This document shows, piece by piece, positions 18,683-26,030 of a stretch of 64,000 nucleotides of DNA; the first letter of the stretch is position 1; every line of letters starts with the position of its first letter. A program made the translations under genes and the position numbers. Source of the DNA: Peptococcaceae bacterium BICA1-7. Its GTDB lineage: Bacteria > Bacillota > Desulfotomaculia > Desulfotomaculales > Desulfocucumaceae. The notes below the pieces were generated by a model. That model was not told the origin of the DNA. It did not search any database and worked only from the letters and a program-made list of their open reading frames with translations. The stretch is taken from positions 496,001 to 560,000 of the forward strand of contig JUEB01000026.1 in the NCBI GenBank assembly GCA_000802095.1. Reading direction: 5' to 3'.

Positions 18683-19513
18683 CTACCACCTGGTTATTTT
18701 TCTCCGGGGAAAACCCAGTCCCTCTATCTCAGAGCCACTGGCCAGATCCAGGTAGCCCGGGGGCATTCCCTGAAGAGGGTCGCACTGGGACCCCAGTGGG
18801 GGTATAGGATACTGCACACCCCTGGCATACAGCTCCTCCAGGTTTTTCTCCACCCTTATCACATCAGCGGGAGGCAGCCCTATCACCAGCTCGTCGTCCT
18901 GGGCATGACCATATCTCCTTTCACCGAAGCACGGAATGGCCAGGGAGGGCCTGCCAGTGAGGTAGCACTGGGCTATAGCGTCAGAGCAGGAGCTTTCACC
19001 GACACAAAAAAACTGCATCCTCTGGTAATTCTCAAACTGAAGAGCATTTATTATAAGTATCATCTGGGCGGCATTCCCGTAAATAAGCACCAGATCAGGC
19101 TCAAAGGGCCCATACACCTGAGGGGCCAGAAGCACCGCACGGTATTTTCCCGAAGGTATGCGGGGTATTGACTCCTCGCACTTTCTGGCATCTTCTTTGG
19201 TCCTGCACCAGACAAGGCTCCGGAAGGTTCCGTCCATTACCTGCTCCGGGGGGTCGGCCAGTCCTATTATGCTGGCGCACATACCCGGGGGGAAATCCCC
19301 GGCAGTGGCCCCTACAGTCCAGTCAAAGGTGCGGGCCTGGGAGATGAGCTGACAGAGGGTTGTTTTCCCGGCAGGCCGCCTGGCCCAGCGGTTTTGCGCC
19401 AGATCTTCCTCTCTTTCCAACAGCTTTATCCCCACCGGAAAGGACTTAAGTCTTAAAAGAGCCTCTGTTTTCCTGATTACCGAGGCCCAGTCGGCAGACT
19501 GATTGGCACTCAT
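18683..19513 (-). CDS. DUF169 family protein
   Basis: 276 aa. The family pattern includes FPVGIKLLE at the N-terminus, a Cys-containing TTLCQLISQAR, and EPDLVLIYGNAAQMILIINA, then SCSDAIAQCYLTGRPSLAIPC-like Cys-rich segments. DUF169 proteins occur widely in anaerobes and methanogens; their function is not established. The conserved cysteines suggest metal or redox chemistry, which is inference. It sits between the PHP-domain gene (19 bp) and the cupin gene in one transcription direction. Confidence 0.8.
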   Translation of the reverse strand: MSANQSADWASVIRKTEALLRLKSFPVGIKLLEREEDLAQNRWARRPAGKTTLCQLISQARTFDWTVGATAGDFPPGMCASIIGLADPPEQVMDGTFRSLVWCRTKEDARKCEESIPRIPSGKYRAVLLAPQVYGPFEPDLVLIYGNAAQMILIINALQFENYQRMQFFCVGESSCSDAIAQCYLTGRPSLAIPCFGERRYGHAQDDELVIGLPPADVIRVEKNLEELYARGVQYPIPPLGSQCDPLQGMPPGYLDLASGSEIEGLGFPRRKITRW

Positions 19514-19531
19514 ACAATCTTACCTCCTTTT

Positions 19532-20161
19532 TTATTTCCCCCGATAGGCCGCCCTGCACTCACCTCTTTTAAGGCAGGTCACCAGGTCCTGTATATTATC
19601 AATTCTTTTTTTAAATATAGTCACGCAGCGGCCCACCTCCCCGGCGGAATGAGCGTCACTGCCCCCAGTCCCTGGGATCTTAAGCCTTTTTAAGACCTCC
19701 AGGGCCAGATCGTTTTCCCCCCTGGTGGACTTTCCGCTCAGTGCCTCCACCGCGTTAACCGTCTCAAATACAGGTCTTCCACAGGCCTCATCCACGGTAA
19801 GGCGCAGATCGCCAAAGCTGAACATAAGAAAGCCCCTGAAGGGATGAGCGTATATTATGGCCCCCCCTTCACGGTCCACCAAATCCCGCAGCTCAGCTGC
19901 GGTGATGAGCTCCTTTATCTCGGTGGAAAGACCGAATACCAGCATGTGGCCTTCCCTTGTCTCCACCTCCATGCCGCCAAAGACAGGCAGTTCATACTTC
20001 TGGGACAGCCTTTCCAGGTCAGACACAGGCCACAGTCTGCAGTGCTCGGTAAAGCAGATACCCTCCAGACCTATTTCCTTTGCCCTTTTTACAGCGTCTT
20101 CCGGGTCAAGGCAGCTGCACGCTGACAGTGCGCTGGTGTGAACGTGCAAATCAACAATCAT
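19532..20161 (-). CDS. PHP-domain metal-dependent phosphoesterase
   Basis: 209 aa. The PHP metal ligands are seen as MIVDLHVHTSALSACS at the N-terminus, then CFTEHCRLW, GGMEVETREGH, IIYAHPFRG and GTGGSDAHSAGEVG. Small stand-alone PHP proteins hydrolyse phosphomonoesters such as nucleoside phosphates; the substrate cannot be told. The ATG is preceded by GGAGACAGTATT. Confidence 0.85.
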   Translation of the reverse strand: MIVDLHVHTSALSACSCLDPEDAVKRAKEIGLEGICFTEHCRLWPVSDLERLSQKYELPVFGGMEVETREGHMLVFGLSTEIKELITAAELRDLVDREGGAIIYAHPFRGFLMFSFGDLRLTVDEACGRPVFETVNAVEALSGKSTRGENDLALEVLKRLKIPGTGGSDAHSAGEVGRCVTIFKKRIDNIQDLVTCLKRGECRAAYRGK

Positions 20162-20195
20162 AATACTGTCTCCTTTAACCCATTAAATTCTAGCA

Positions 20196-20654
20196 TTATA
20201 ATGAAGAAGCCACCCTGCAGCTGCCCTTAAGGAAAGGCATTTCTTCCAGACGTTCTTTCAGATATTTCTCCCTGGACTGTTCATCACCCCGGGAGCCGTC
20301 GTCCCACTTTTCATAGAGCGCGCAGCGAATAACTGCGTCACAGCACTCCAACAGTAAATTGGCTAAATGGCGGCAGCCCTCGCGGCCAACACTGCGGTTT
20401 ATAATGCTGATCAAATGGGGATCTGTGAGACAAAGTCCCACTGCTCTTTGTAAAACAGGGAGCGCCTTGGGGCACTCCGGGGTGGTCACCCTTTTCATTC
20501 TACCTTCTATAGACGTTATTACATATTCCGGCGCCCTTATGGAGACATCTATCTCCATACCGTAAATGAGGTCTTCCAGTATTCCGTGGGTCAAATAAAT
20601 ATGGGCCTCAGGTCTTTCTATACCAACCCACTTGGCGCGGCTGAACCCCAGCAT
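20196..20654 (-). CDS. DUF2889-like protein, copy A
   Basis: 152 aa, unknown function. It shares a layout with the next gene upstream: an N-terminal beta-rich half (DVSIRAPEYVITSIEGRMKRV), a PECPKALPVLQRAVGLCL segment, then GCRHLANLLLECCDAVIRC. The second half looks like DUF2889 (Cys, then GxxGCxHLxxLL). A double Cys (LECCD) is conserved between the two copies. It lacks the longer N-terminus of typical DUF2889 proteins. Family assignment is by remembered pattern only. Confidence 0.6.
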   Translation of the reverse strand: MLGFSRAKWVGIERPEAHIYLTHGILEDLIYGMEIDVSIRAPEYVITSIEGRMKRVTTPECPKALPVLQRAVGLCLTDPHLISIINRSVGREGCRHLANLLLECCDAVIRCALYEKWDDGSRGDEQSREKYLKERLEEMPFLKGSCRVASSL

Positions 20655-20711
20655 GGAAAGCCTCCTTTTTTTAACAATTATTCTGACTATACTGATATTT
20701 TCCCTTATAAG

Positions 20712-21218
20712 CTAAAACTCTTCGATGTCTACGCCTTCCCTTAAGGGGCTGGTGTCGCAAAAGGCAATGCAGCTGTTTACCAGACGGGGGTTCTGCCGGA
20801 GGAATACCTTGAAGGCCTCAATCCTGTCTTTTTCTTCCTTCTCCAGTATAAACCTGAGGGGTTCTACCGTGAACCGCAGAATTACCTGCTCACAGCACTC
20901 CAGCACCAGTTCGGCCAGGCGGGGACAACCTTTAGGGCCTCCCAGCAAGCTGTTCACCAGCTTTATAATACCTGGGCCCACCCTGAGCCCCGGCACCTTC
21001 AGGGCCAGATCAGCCGATTCCCTGCAGCGGCCGGCGAAACAACGTTCAATAGCCGCCTCAGCCGATGATATTTCCAGTCCGGGCACAGCAACCACCATCT
21101 CCACCCGGGCTGAAAAAAATTTTTCTTCAACAGAAGCCCTGGCCAGCAGACTCCCGTCAGGCCTGTCCACCACGGTACAGTGTTTGTTTCTAACATAAGA
21201 GAGAATCAGTTCTCTCAC
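20712..21218 (-). CDS. DUF2889-like protein, copy B
   Basis: 168 aa from a GTG at 21218 next to GGAGGGAG; an open frame continues upstream but only into the end of the preceding gene. The DUF2889-like core is clear: AAIERCFAGRCRESADLALK, VPGLRVGPGIIKLVNSLLGG, then KGCPRLAELVLECCEQVI. It is a diverged tandem paralogue of the gene at 20196-20654. Start choice is uncertain. The function is unknown. Confidence 0.6.
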   Translation of the reverse strand: MRELILSYVRNKHCTVVDRPDGSLLARASVEEKFFSARVEMVVAVPGLEISSAEAAIERCFAGRCRESADLALKVPGLRVGPGIIKLVNSLLGGPKGCPRLAELVLECCEQVILRFTVEPLRFILEKEEKDRIEAFKVFLRQNPRLVNSCIAFCDTSPLREGVDIEEF

Positions 21219-21234
21219 CTCCCTCCAGCCAGTG

Positions 21235-22680
21235 TTACATTGGCAGCAGATAAAAGCGCACCGGACCGTAGCCGTTGGGGGCCGGAGAATAACGCAGCAC
21301 ATGCCTGCCCTTATCCTCTTCCGGGAACACGGCCACCACCCTGCCGCAGCCCTGGGGCCCCAGGGCCGAAAAGTCTGTATAGAATTTATTGAAACTGGGA
21401 TCCTTTATTTGTATGGTATTTACCTTTCCGTCCAGCTCAAAGGTCAGTATCTGGTTGTACAGGTCAATTGTTCCAGGGACCCCGGGCCATACCGCTCCCT
21501 GGGCCACCAGGGCGGCTGGCCCGGTAACATTCAGGTTCACGGTATAGTCCACCCCGTAGTTGCCTCCATTTACACTGAGGCGACTGCTGGAGGGGTCTTT
21601 CCCGTTACGCAGGCTGTCGTTGACAAATACATCCGGAACGTAGGAGGGCAGATCCGGGCTCTCTCCCTGGTCATATTCACCGGCAGCCAGCGCAAAACTA
21701 ACAGCCCTTCCTTCAGAAGAAGAAAAATCAATATCAAACTTTTTGGAGATTGCTTCCCCCTGGCCGTCCGGGTAGCGGCCGGGGACAAAAAGCCCCCGCA
21801 TATGGACCTTTTCATTCTTCGAAGGAGGCAGTACCCGCCCGGTCTTGGCCGCCTTGTCTAAAAATGTGTTTATATCTATATAGACGGGTGCTATAAATGT
21901 TTTTACAGATACCTTCTCACCGGGCTTGAAGTCTAAGCTGCCCACCTGGAGCCCACTAGAGGATTCGTAAAACTTAAGATCGTAAATACCGGTTATCCAG
22001 CCCCGGGGGCCCACATCCCTCTTTACAACAATCCTGCCCCCCGGAGACATACTGCCAAGCAGCACCGGCGGCAGCTTACCTGAAAGAAACCACTGCTGAA
22101 CCGTCCAGTTGCCCACAGCCGATCCGAAATACTCAGGCTTACTGCTCCCCGGCTTTACCGGGGCTTTGTCCTCAAGGAAAAGGTATTTGCCGAGAGGGGC
22201 GCGGCTAACCTCAAAAGCGCCCCTCTCGGCATATACGTTCAGCTTCATGCTGGTTCTGTTTTCCAGGCAAAAGCCCGCAGTGGCAGGAATATTTCTGACT
22301 GGGCGCTTTGACCAGTCAATAAGCAGGTTGAGATGGCTGAAGAGAACCCTTACCATTCCCGAGGGTGACATCACATCCTCGATGCTGCATAGTATACCTG
22401 GATCGTTAGGCATTTCCGGTATATTACTGAGAAAAAGATAGTACCTCTCATCCAAATCCAGCTTCCTGCCGGCGCTAAGGGATACCGCCGCAGAGAGATC
22501 GCCGGGAGGAATATCCTGGCCCACCTGATACTGCTTTCGGGGATAGCCTGGCGGGGAGTGGTCGGGCTCCCCCCTGAGGTACACCGGTAAAATAAGTATT
22601 ACAGCCAGGGCCGGCAACACAGACATAGCCACTATTAGAGCTTTATGATTAATCAGGTCCCTGGAAAACATTTTTTTCAA
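21235..22680 (-). CDS. Exported hypothetical protein, 481 aa
   Basis: An N-terminal hydrophobic anchor (ALIVAMSVLPALAVILILPV) after a basic stretch marks a signal peptide or single-pass membrane protein. The rest is extracytoplasmic and beta-rich, with an FLSNIPEMPNDPGILCSIEDV segment, an ENRTSMKLNVYAERGAFEVS region and DYTVNLNVTGPAALVAQG near the C-terminus. No enzyme motif is recognised; it resembles cell-surface copper-amine-oxidase-N or stalk-type proteins only in general composition. It precedes copy B of the DUF2889-like genes by 16 bp, suggesting one operon. The start is a TTG at 22680 or an ATG at 22671. Confidence 0.6.
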   Translation of the reverse strand: MKKMFSRDLINHKALIVAMSVLPALAVILILPVYLRGEPDHSPPGYPRKQYQVGQDIPPGDLSAAVSLSAGRKLDLDERYYLFLSNIPEMPNDPGILCSIEDVMSPSGMVRVLFSHLNLLIDWSKRPVRNIPATAGFCLENRTSMKLNVYAERGAFEVSRAPLGKYLFLEDKAPVKPGSSKPEYFGSAVGNWTVQQWFLSGKLPPVLLGSMSPGGRIVVKRDVGPRGWITGIYDLKFYESSSGLQVGSLDFKPGEKVSVKTFIAPVYIDINTFLDKAAKTGRVLPPSKNEKVHMRGLFVPGRYPDGQGEAISKKFDIDFSSSEGRAVSFALAAGEYDQGESPDLPSYVPDVFVNDSLRNGKDPSSSRLSVNGGNYGVDYTVNLNVTGPAALVAQGAVWPGVPGTIDLYNQILTFELDGKVNTIQIKDPSFNKFYTDFSALGPQGCGRVVAVFPEEDKGRHVLRYSPAPNGYGPVRFYLLPM

Positions 22681-22755
22681 GACCTTCCACCCTTTTGCAA
22701 ATAAAAATTTATTATTACTTCAACAAGTTGACTCTTATTCCTCCAAGACTGAACA

Positions 22756-22800
22756 TAAAAAAACCGCCGGTATTGCGGCGGTGCCGTCTTGCAGACGGCG
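22756..22800 (-). terminator. Double-hairpin terminator, third of a series
   Basis: The minus strand reads a GCCGTC/GACGGC hairpin followed by CCGCCG CAATAC CGGCGG and TTTTTTT. It is nearly identical to the one at 15638-15680. An ATTCTG/ACAGGAGACAGAA repeat follows at 22800-22836. Confidence 0.6.
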
Positions 22801-22930
22801 GGGAGACAGGAGACAGAATAAGCGGGCATTTCCTGCAGCTCAAAGGCCCCCTGATAAGGAAGACCCCAAAAGGGGACAGGCTACTTTTTTACCGTTTGCC
22901 AAAAAGCGGTTACCAAAAGAGAGTGCCCTT

Positions 22931-23015
22931 CACTTTAGCGCTTTAAAGCGTCATATAGTACGCTGAACGATAAAAAAGCCGCCCTTTCGGGCGGAGCCGT
23001 CTTGACAGACGGCGG
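22931..23015. repeat. Direct repeat copy 1 (left flank of structured element 1), with terminator
   Basis: It begins CACTTTAGCGCTTTAAAGCG followed by TCATATAG, and ends in a minus-strand terminator (GGGCGG hairpin plus TTTTTT). A second copy starts at 23363, 432 bp away, and differs by one base in its first 28. The two copies bracket the structured element at 23099-23307. Confidence 0.7.
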
Positions 23016-23098
23016 AATCCAGAATTCAGAAGCCAGAATCCAGAATGAGCATGCATTTCTTACAGCAATATAGACCTCTTAGCGGCATGCATAGAGGG

Positions 23099-23307
23099 GG
23101 AGGGGGTTTAATCCAGGCGGACGTCCCGGAGGGTGCTACTGGCTCTTAGCGACAGAGCCATACGGACTGCCGAGCTGGCTGCAGGACGCAGCCAGCAGCC
23201 GGAATCGACGTCATGGATGCGGCGTTGGAGGCGGTCGGCAATCCGTTAGGCGACGAGCTTAGAGCCAGTTCAGCCGGAGGTCCGGGAGATCGGATTCAAC
23301 CCCCTCC
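23099..23307 (+). ncRNA. Structured element 1: predicted multi-stem RNA (family unknown)
   Basis: About 209 nt with nested pairing. P1: 23099-23114 with 23292-23307 (15 of 16 pairs). P2: TCCCGGA (23124) with TCCGGGA (23281). P3: ACTGGCTCT (23138) with AGAGCCAGT (23261). P4: ACGGACTGCCGA (23162) with TCGGCAATCCGT (23235). P5: CTGGCTGC AGGAC GCAGCCAG (23175-23195). P6: a hairpin with an ATGGAT loop (23206-23227). A second copy at 54604-54818 keeps every stem from P3 inward and has compensating base changes in P3 and P5, which supports selection on structure. G.U pairs in P6 favour the plus strand. No protein reading is convincing. The family is unknown to me. Confidence 0.6.
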
Positions 23308-23362
23308 ACCGGCCCTATAGCGACCAATGAATGACCCCCAAATACCCCAAAAACACTGCTTC

Positions 23363-23445
23363 CACTTTAGTGCTTTAAAGCGTCATATAGATTCCTGGAC
23401 AATAAAAAACCGCCGTTTCCGGCGGTGCCTTCTTTTTAAAGGCGG
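23363..23445. repeat. Direct repeat copy 2 (right flank of structured element 1), with terminator
   Basis: CACTTTAGTGCTTTAAAGCG plus TCATATAG matches the copy at 22931. It runs into a minus-strand terminator: CCGCCGGAAACGGCGG followed by TTTTTT, the first terminator met by transcripts from the acyl-CoA dehydrogenase gene. The rest of 23446-23636 holds an ATTCTG-type repeat (23563-23608) and no gene. Confidence 0.7.
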
Positions 23446-23636
23446 CAAAATTCTGGCACCCTGGCAAGCTACTAAAACAGCCACCTTAGGTTAAATACTT
23501 TAAAACCACAGTAGCACAGATATTGATAAACTCCTCTAAATAAGCTGTATTTGACATTTAAGGAATGCACAAACTCCTGAATTCTGAATTCAGAGTTCTG
23601 AATTCAGACCGTATAAATATTCAGTATAAGCTATTG

Positions 23637-24779
23637 TTAAAGCCCCATTTCCTTGGCTATAATCATCTTCATAACTTCGGTGGTGCCGGCATAAATATTC
23701 TGCACCCTCATGTCCCTGAAGTCTCTGCTGATGGGGTACTCCTCCATATAGCCATACCCGCCGTATAGCTGCAGGCTCTGGTAAGCCACCCGGTTGGCCA
23801 TTTCGGTAATCCAGTACTTGGCCATGGAAACTCTCTTTACTATATTTTTGCCCAGCATATGGTCCTGGATAAGACTGTCCACAAACACCCTGCCCAGCTC
23901 AATTTCAGTGGCCATCTCCACAATTTTAAAGGAGTTGTGCTGGAACTTGGACACCGGCTTTCCAAAGATTGTGCGGCTGCCGCTGTATTCCACAGCCTCT
24001 TTAAGCATTTTCTCAGCACCGGCCTGGGCTCCTATGACACAGACCAGCCTTTCCTGCTGAAGCTTTTGCATAAGGTATAAAAAGCCGACATTTTCCTGAC
24101 CGATAAGGTTCTCCACCGGGACCCGGCAGTCCTCGAAGTACATCTCGGTGGTGTCCTGGCTCTTAAGTCCCATTTTTTTCAGCCTGCGCCCTTTTATAAA
24201 CCCGGGAGTTCCAGCCTCCACCACTATAAGGCTGACCCCCTGATAGGGGGGATTGGCCTCCGGGCTTGTTTTGCAGGCCGCTATCACTATATCGCAGTTG
24301 TGTCCCCCGGAAATAAAGGTTTTGGCCCCATTGAGCACATAGTGGTCCCCGTCTCTAATGGCGGTGGTCTTTATGGCCGCCAGGTCCGACCCGGTATTTG
24401 GCTCGGTCATGGCTATGGCAGCTATTATCTCCCCTGAAACACAGCCCGGCAGCCACCTTTTTTTCTGATCCGGGCTGCCAAAGCTGTTTATGTAGGGAAC
24501 AACAATTTCGCTGTGCAGTGGAAACATAACATTTGTACCATACCTGGCCAGTTCCTCAATAATTATTGCTGAATATCCGAAATCGGCCCCGGCGCCCCCG
24601 TACTCCTCCTCAGCCCAGGGGCAGAGGAAACCATTCTCGCCGCACCGCCGCCACACCTCCCTGGGCACCAGTCCCTCTTCTTCCCACTGATCGTAATTTG
24701 GCTTAAGCTCTGCCTCTATGTATTTTTTAAAAGAGTCCCTGAAAACCTTATAGTCCCCTCCATAAAGGTCAATACCCAC
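23637..24779 (-). CDS. Acyl-CoA dehydrogenase, long-chain (LCAD-like) type
   Basis: 380 aa from a GTG 7 nt after AAGGGGGG. FAD-dependent alpha,beta-dehydrogenation of acyl-CoA. AIAMTEPNTGSDLAAIKTTA and GAKTFISGGHNCDIVI are the flavin/substrate segments, and LQLYGGYGYMEEYPISRDFR the C-terminal signature. The usual catalytic Glu of the medium-chain type (YEGTxQIxR) is Ala here (IYAGTTEVMK), and instead LQQERL carries a Glu at the position used by long-chain and isovaleryl-CoA dehydrogenases. It follows an SDR gene on the same strand. Probably used in fatty or branched acid oxidation. Confidence 0.92.
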   Translation of the reverse strand: MGIDLYGGDYKVFRDSFKKYIEAELKPNYDQWEEEGLVPREVWRRCGENGFLCPWAEEEYGGAGADFGYSAIIIEELARYGTNVMFPLHSEIVVPYINSFGSPDQKKRWLPGCVSGEIIAAIAMTEPNTGSDLAAIKTTAIRDGDHYVLNGAKTFISGGHNCDIVIAACKTSPEANPPYQGVSLIVVEAGTPGFIKGRRLKKMGLKSQDTTEMYFEDCRVPVENLIGQENVGFLYLMQKLQQERLVCVIGAQAGAEKMLKEAVEYSGSRTIFGKPVSKFQHNSFKIVEMATEIELGRVFVDSLIQDHMLGKNIVKRVSMAKYWITEMANRVAYQSLQLYGGYGYMEEYPISRDFRDMRVQNIYAGTTEVMKMIIAKEMGL

Positions 24780-24901
24780 TACCGCGCCCCCCTTCATTCT
24801 TAAGAAAAATTGAAGAGCCTATATTCTCAAGGCTTTAAAACTCCTGTCTCCTGTATTCTGTCTCTTGTCTCCCGACCGGAGGTATTAACCCTCAAGCAAA
24901 T
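24780..24901. repeat. ATTCTG/CTCCTG-type repeat between SDR and acyl-CoA dehydrogenase genes
   Basis: At 24841-24898 the sequence reads CTCCTGTCTCCTGTATTCTG, then GACCGGAGGTATTAACCCTC, the same 3' end as copies at 41155-41212 and 39961-40035. No gene here. Confidence 0.6.
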
Positions 24902-25729
24902 TTACATTCCCCCGGTCACCCTGATCACCTGTCCGGTTATGTAGTCGGCCATGGGAGAGGCCATCATCAGTATGCCGGCCGCGGCCTCATCCGGGTCCGC
25001 CGCCCGTCCAAGGGGGCACAAAAGGTTAACCATCATGCGTATTTTGTCCGGAACTCCTATGGCCACCTTTTCCCCGTCCTTTTCGATAACCTCACCCTTT
25101 TCCTTGGACTGGGTGAGCCTGGTGTCAATAAATCCGAAGGCCACGCAATTAACGCAGATGTTAAAGGGCCCCCATTCCCTGGACATGGTTTTGGTCAGCC
25201 CCACCACAGCCGCCTTGGCACTAGAGTAGTTGGCCTGTCCGAAATTCCCATCCAGCCCGGCAATGGAGGAAATGTTTATAATTTTCCTGCACTTCGCCCG
25301 GCCATTTTGCTCCTTTTCCTTCACCGCATTGTCCCTCATGTATGGTGAGGCCTCCCTTATTATACGAAAAGGCGCGGTGACATGAACATCCAGCATGGCC
25401 TGCCACTGTTTGTCGGTCATCTTGTGGGCGGTGGCGTCCCAGGTATACCCGGCGTTATTGACTATTATATCTATGTCCGGGCCGAAGGCCTCCACTGTCT
25501 CACTGATGAGCCTCCCGGGGTAATCCGCGGCAGTTACATCCCCAACCACCGCTATGGCCTCCCCGCCCATTTTCCTTATTTCACCCACAACTTCCTCCGC
25601 CGGAGCATTGTCAATATCTGTTATCACAAGCCTGGCCCCCTCAGCGGCGAACATAAGGGCCGCAGACCTGCCTATGCCCCTCCCGGACCCGGTAATTATA
25701 CATACTTTGCCCTGCAGCATTTTTTCCAT
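24902..25729 (-). CDS. Short-chain dehydrogenase/reductase (3-hydroxyacyl or 3-oxoacyl type)
   Basis: 275 aa from the ATG after GGGAGGGATTTCCT; an upstream in-frame start lacks support. The Rossmann motif is VCIITGSGRGIGRSAALMFA, the NAG motif IIVNNAGYTW, and the active-site Ser-Tyr-Lys is INISSIAGL ... ANYSSAKAAVVGL. The insert AVKEKEQNGRAKCRK after residue ~135 is longer than usual. It is ~120 bp upstream of the acyl-CoA dehydrogenase, so a role in beta-oxidation (hydroxyacyl-CoA step) is likely but unproven. Confidence 0.88.
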   Translation of the reverse strand: MEKMLQGKVCIITGSGRGIGRSAALMFAAEGARLVITDIDNAPAEEVVGEIRKMGGEAIAVVGDVTAADYPGRLISETVEAFGPDIDIIVNNAGYTWDATAHKMTDKQWQAMLDVHVTAPFRIIREASPYMRDNAVKEKEQNGRAKCRKIINISSIAGLDGNFGQANYSSAKAAVVGLTKTMSREWGPFNICVNCVAFGFIDTRLTQSKEKGEVIEKDGEKVAIGVPDKIRMMVNLLCPLGRAADPDEAAAGILMMASPMADYITGQVIRVTGGM

Positions 25730-25771
25730 AGGAAATCCCTCCCCATTGGGGCCTTTTGCCCCTGAATACAT

Positions 25772-26030
25772 ATTAATTCTACAAGGCTTAAAAAAAACCT
25801 ACCTCTAAACAAGAATTATACATAATTGGTCCATTTATTTAATAGTTGGGTTAATAACCTGCAGCTATCATTATTTATGAGGCACAGCATCCAGAGGTTA
25901 TCTAATATAAAACTGGAAGCATGCATAATAAAAGAAAACGGCGCACCAAATATTGATAAAGGTACGCCATCACAGATGATATTATTTTTTAACCTATCAA
26001 AGAATCAATTAATTATTAAAATACCTCTTT
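25772..26030. other. AT-rich gap without a gene
   Basis: About 260 bp between the RND pump gene end and the SDR gene. It is visibly AT-rich (for example AATTAATTATTAAAATACC) and has no reading frame of interest, no recognisable hairpin terminator and no dispersed repeat. Confidence 0.5.

Noticed and set aside
22756-23445. Repeated GCCGTC/CGGCGG hairpins as a CRISPR or transposon end
   Set aside because: Each is a hairpin followed by a T-run on the minus strand and lies after a minus-strand gene; they are terminators.
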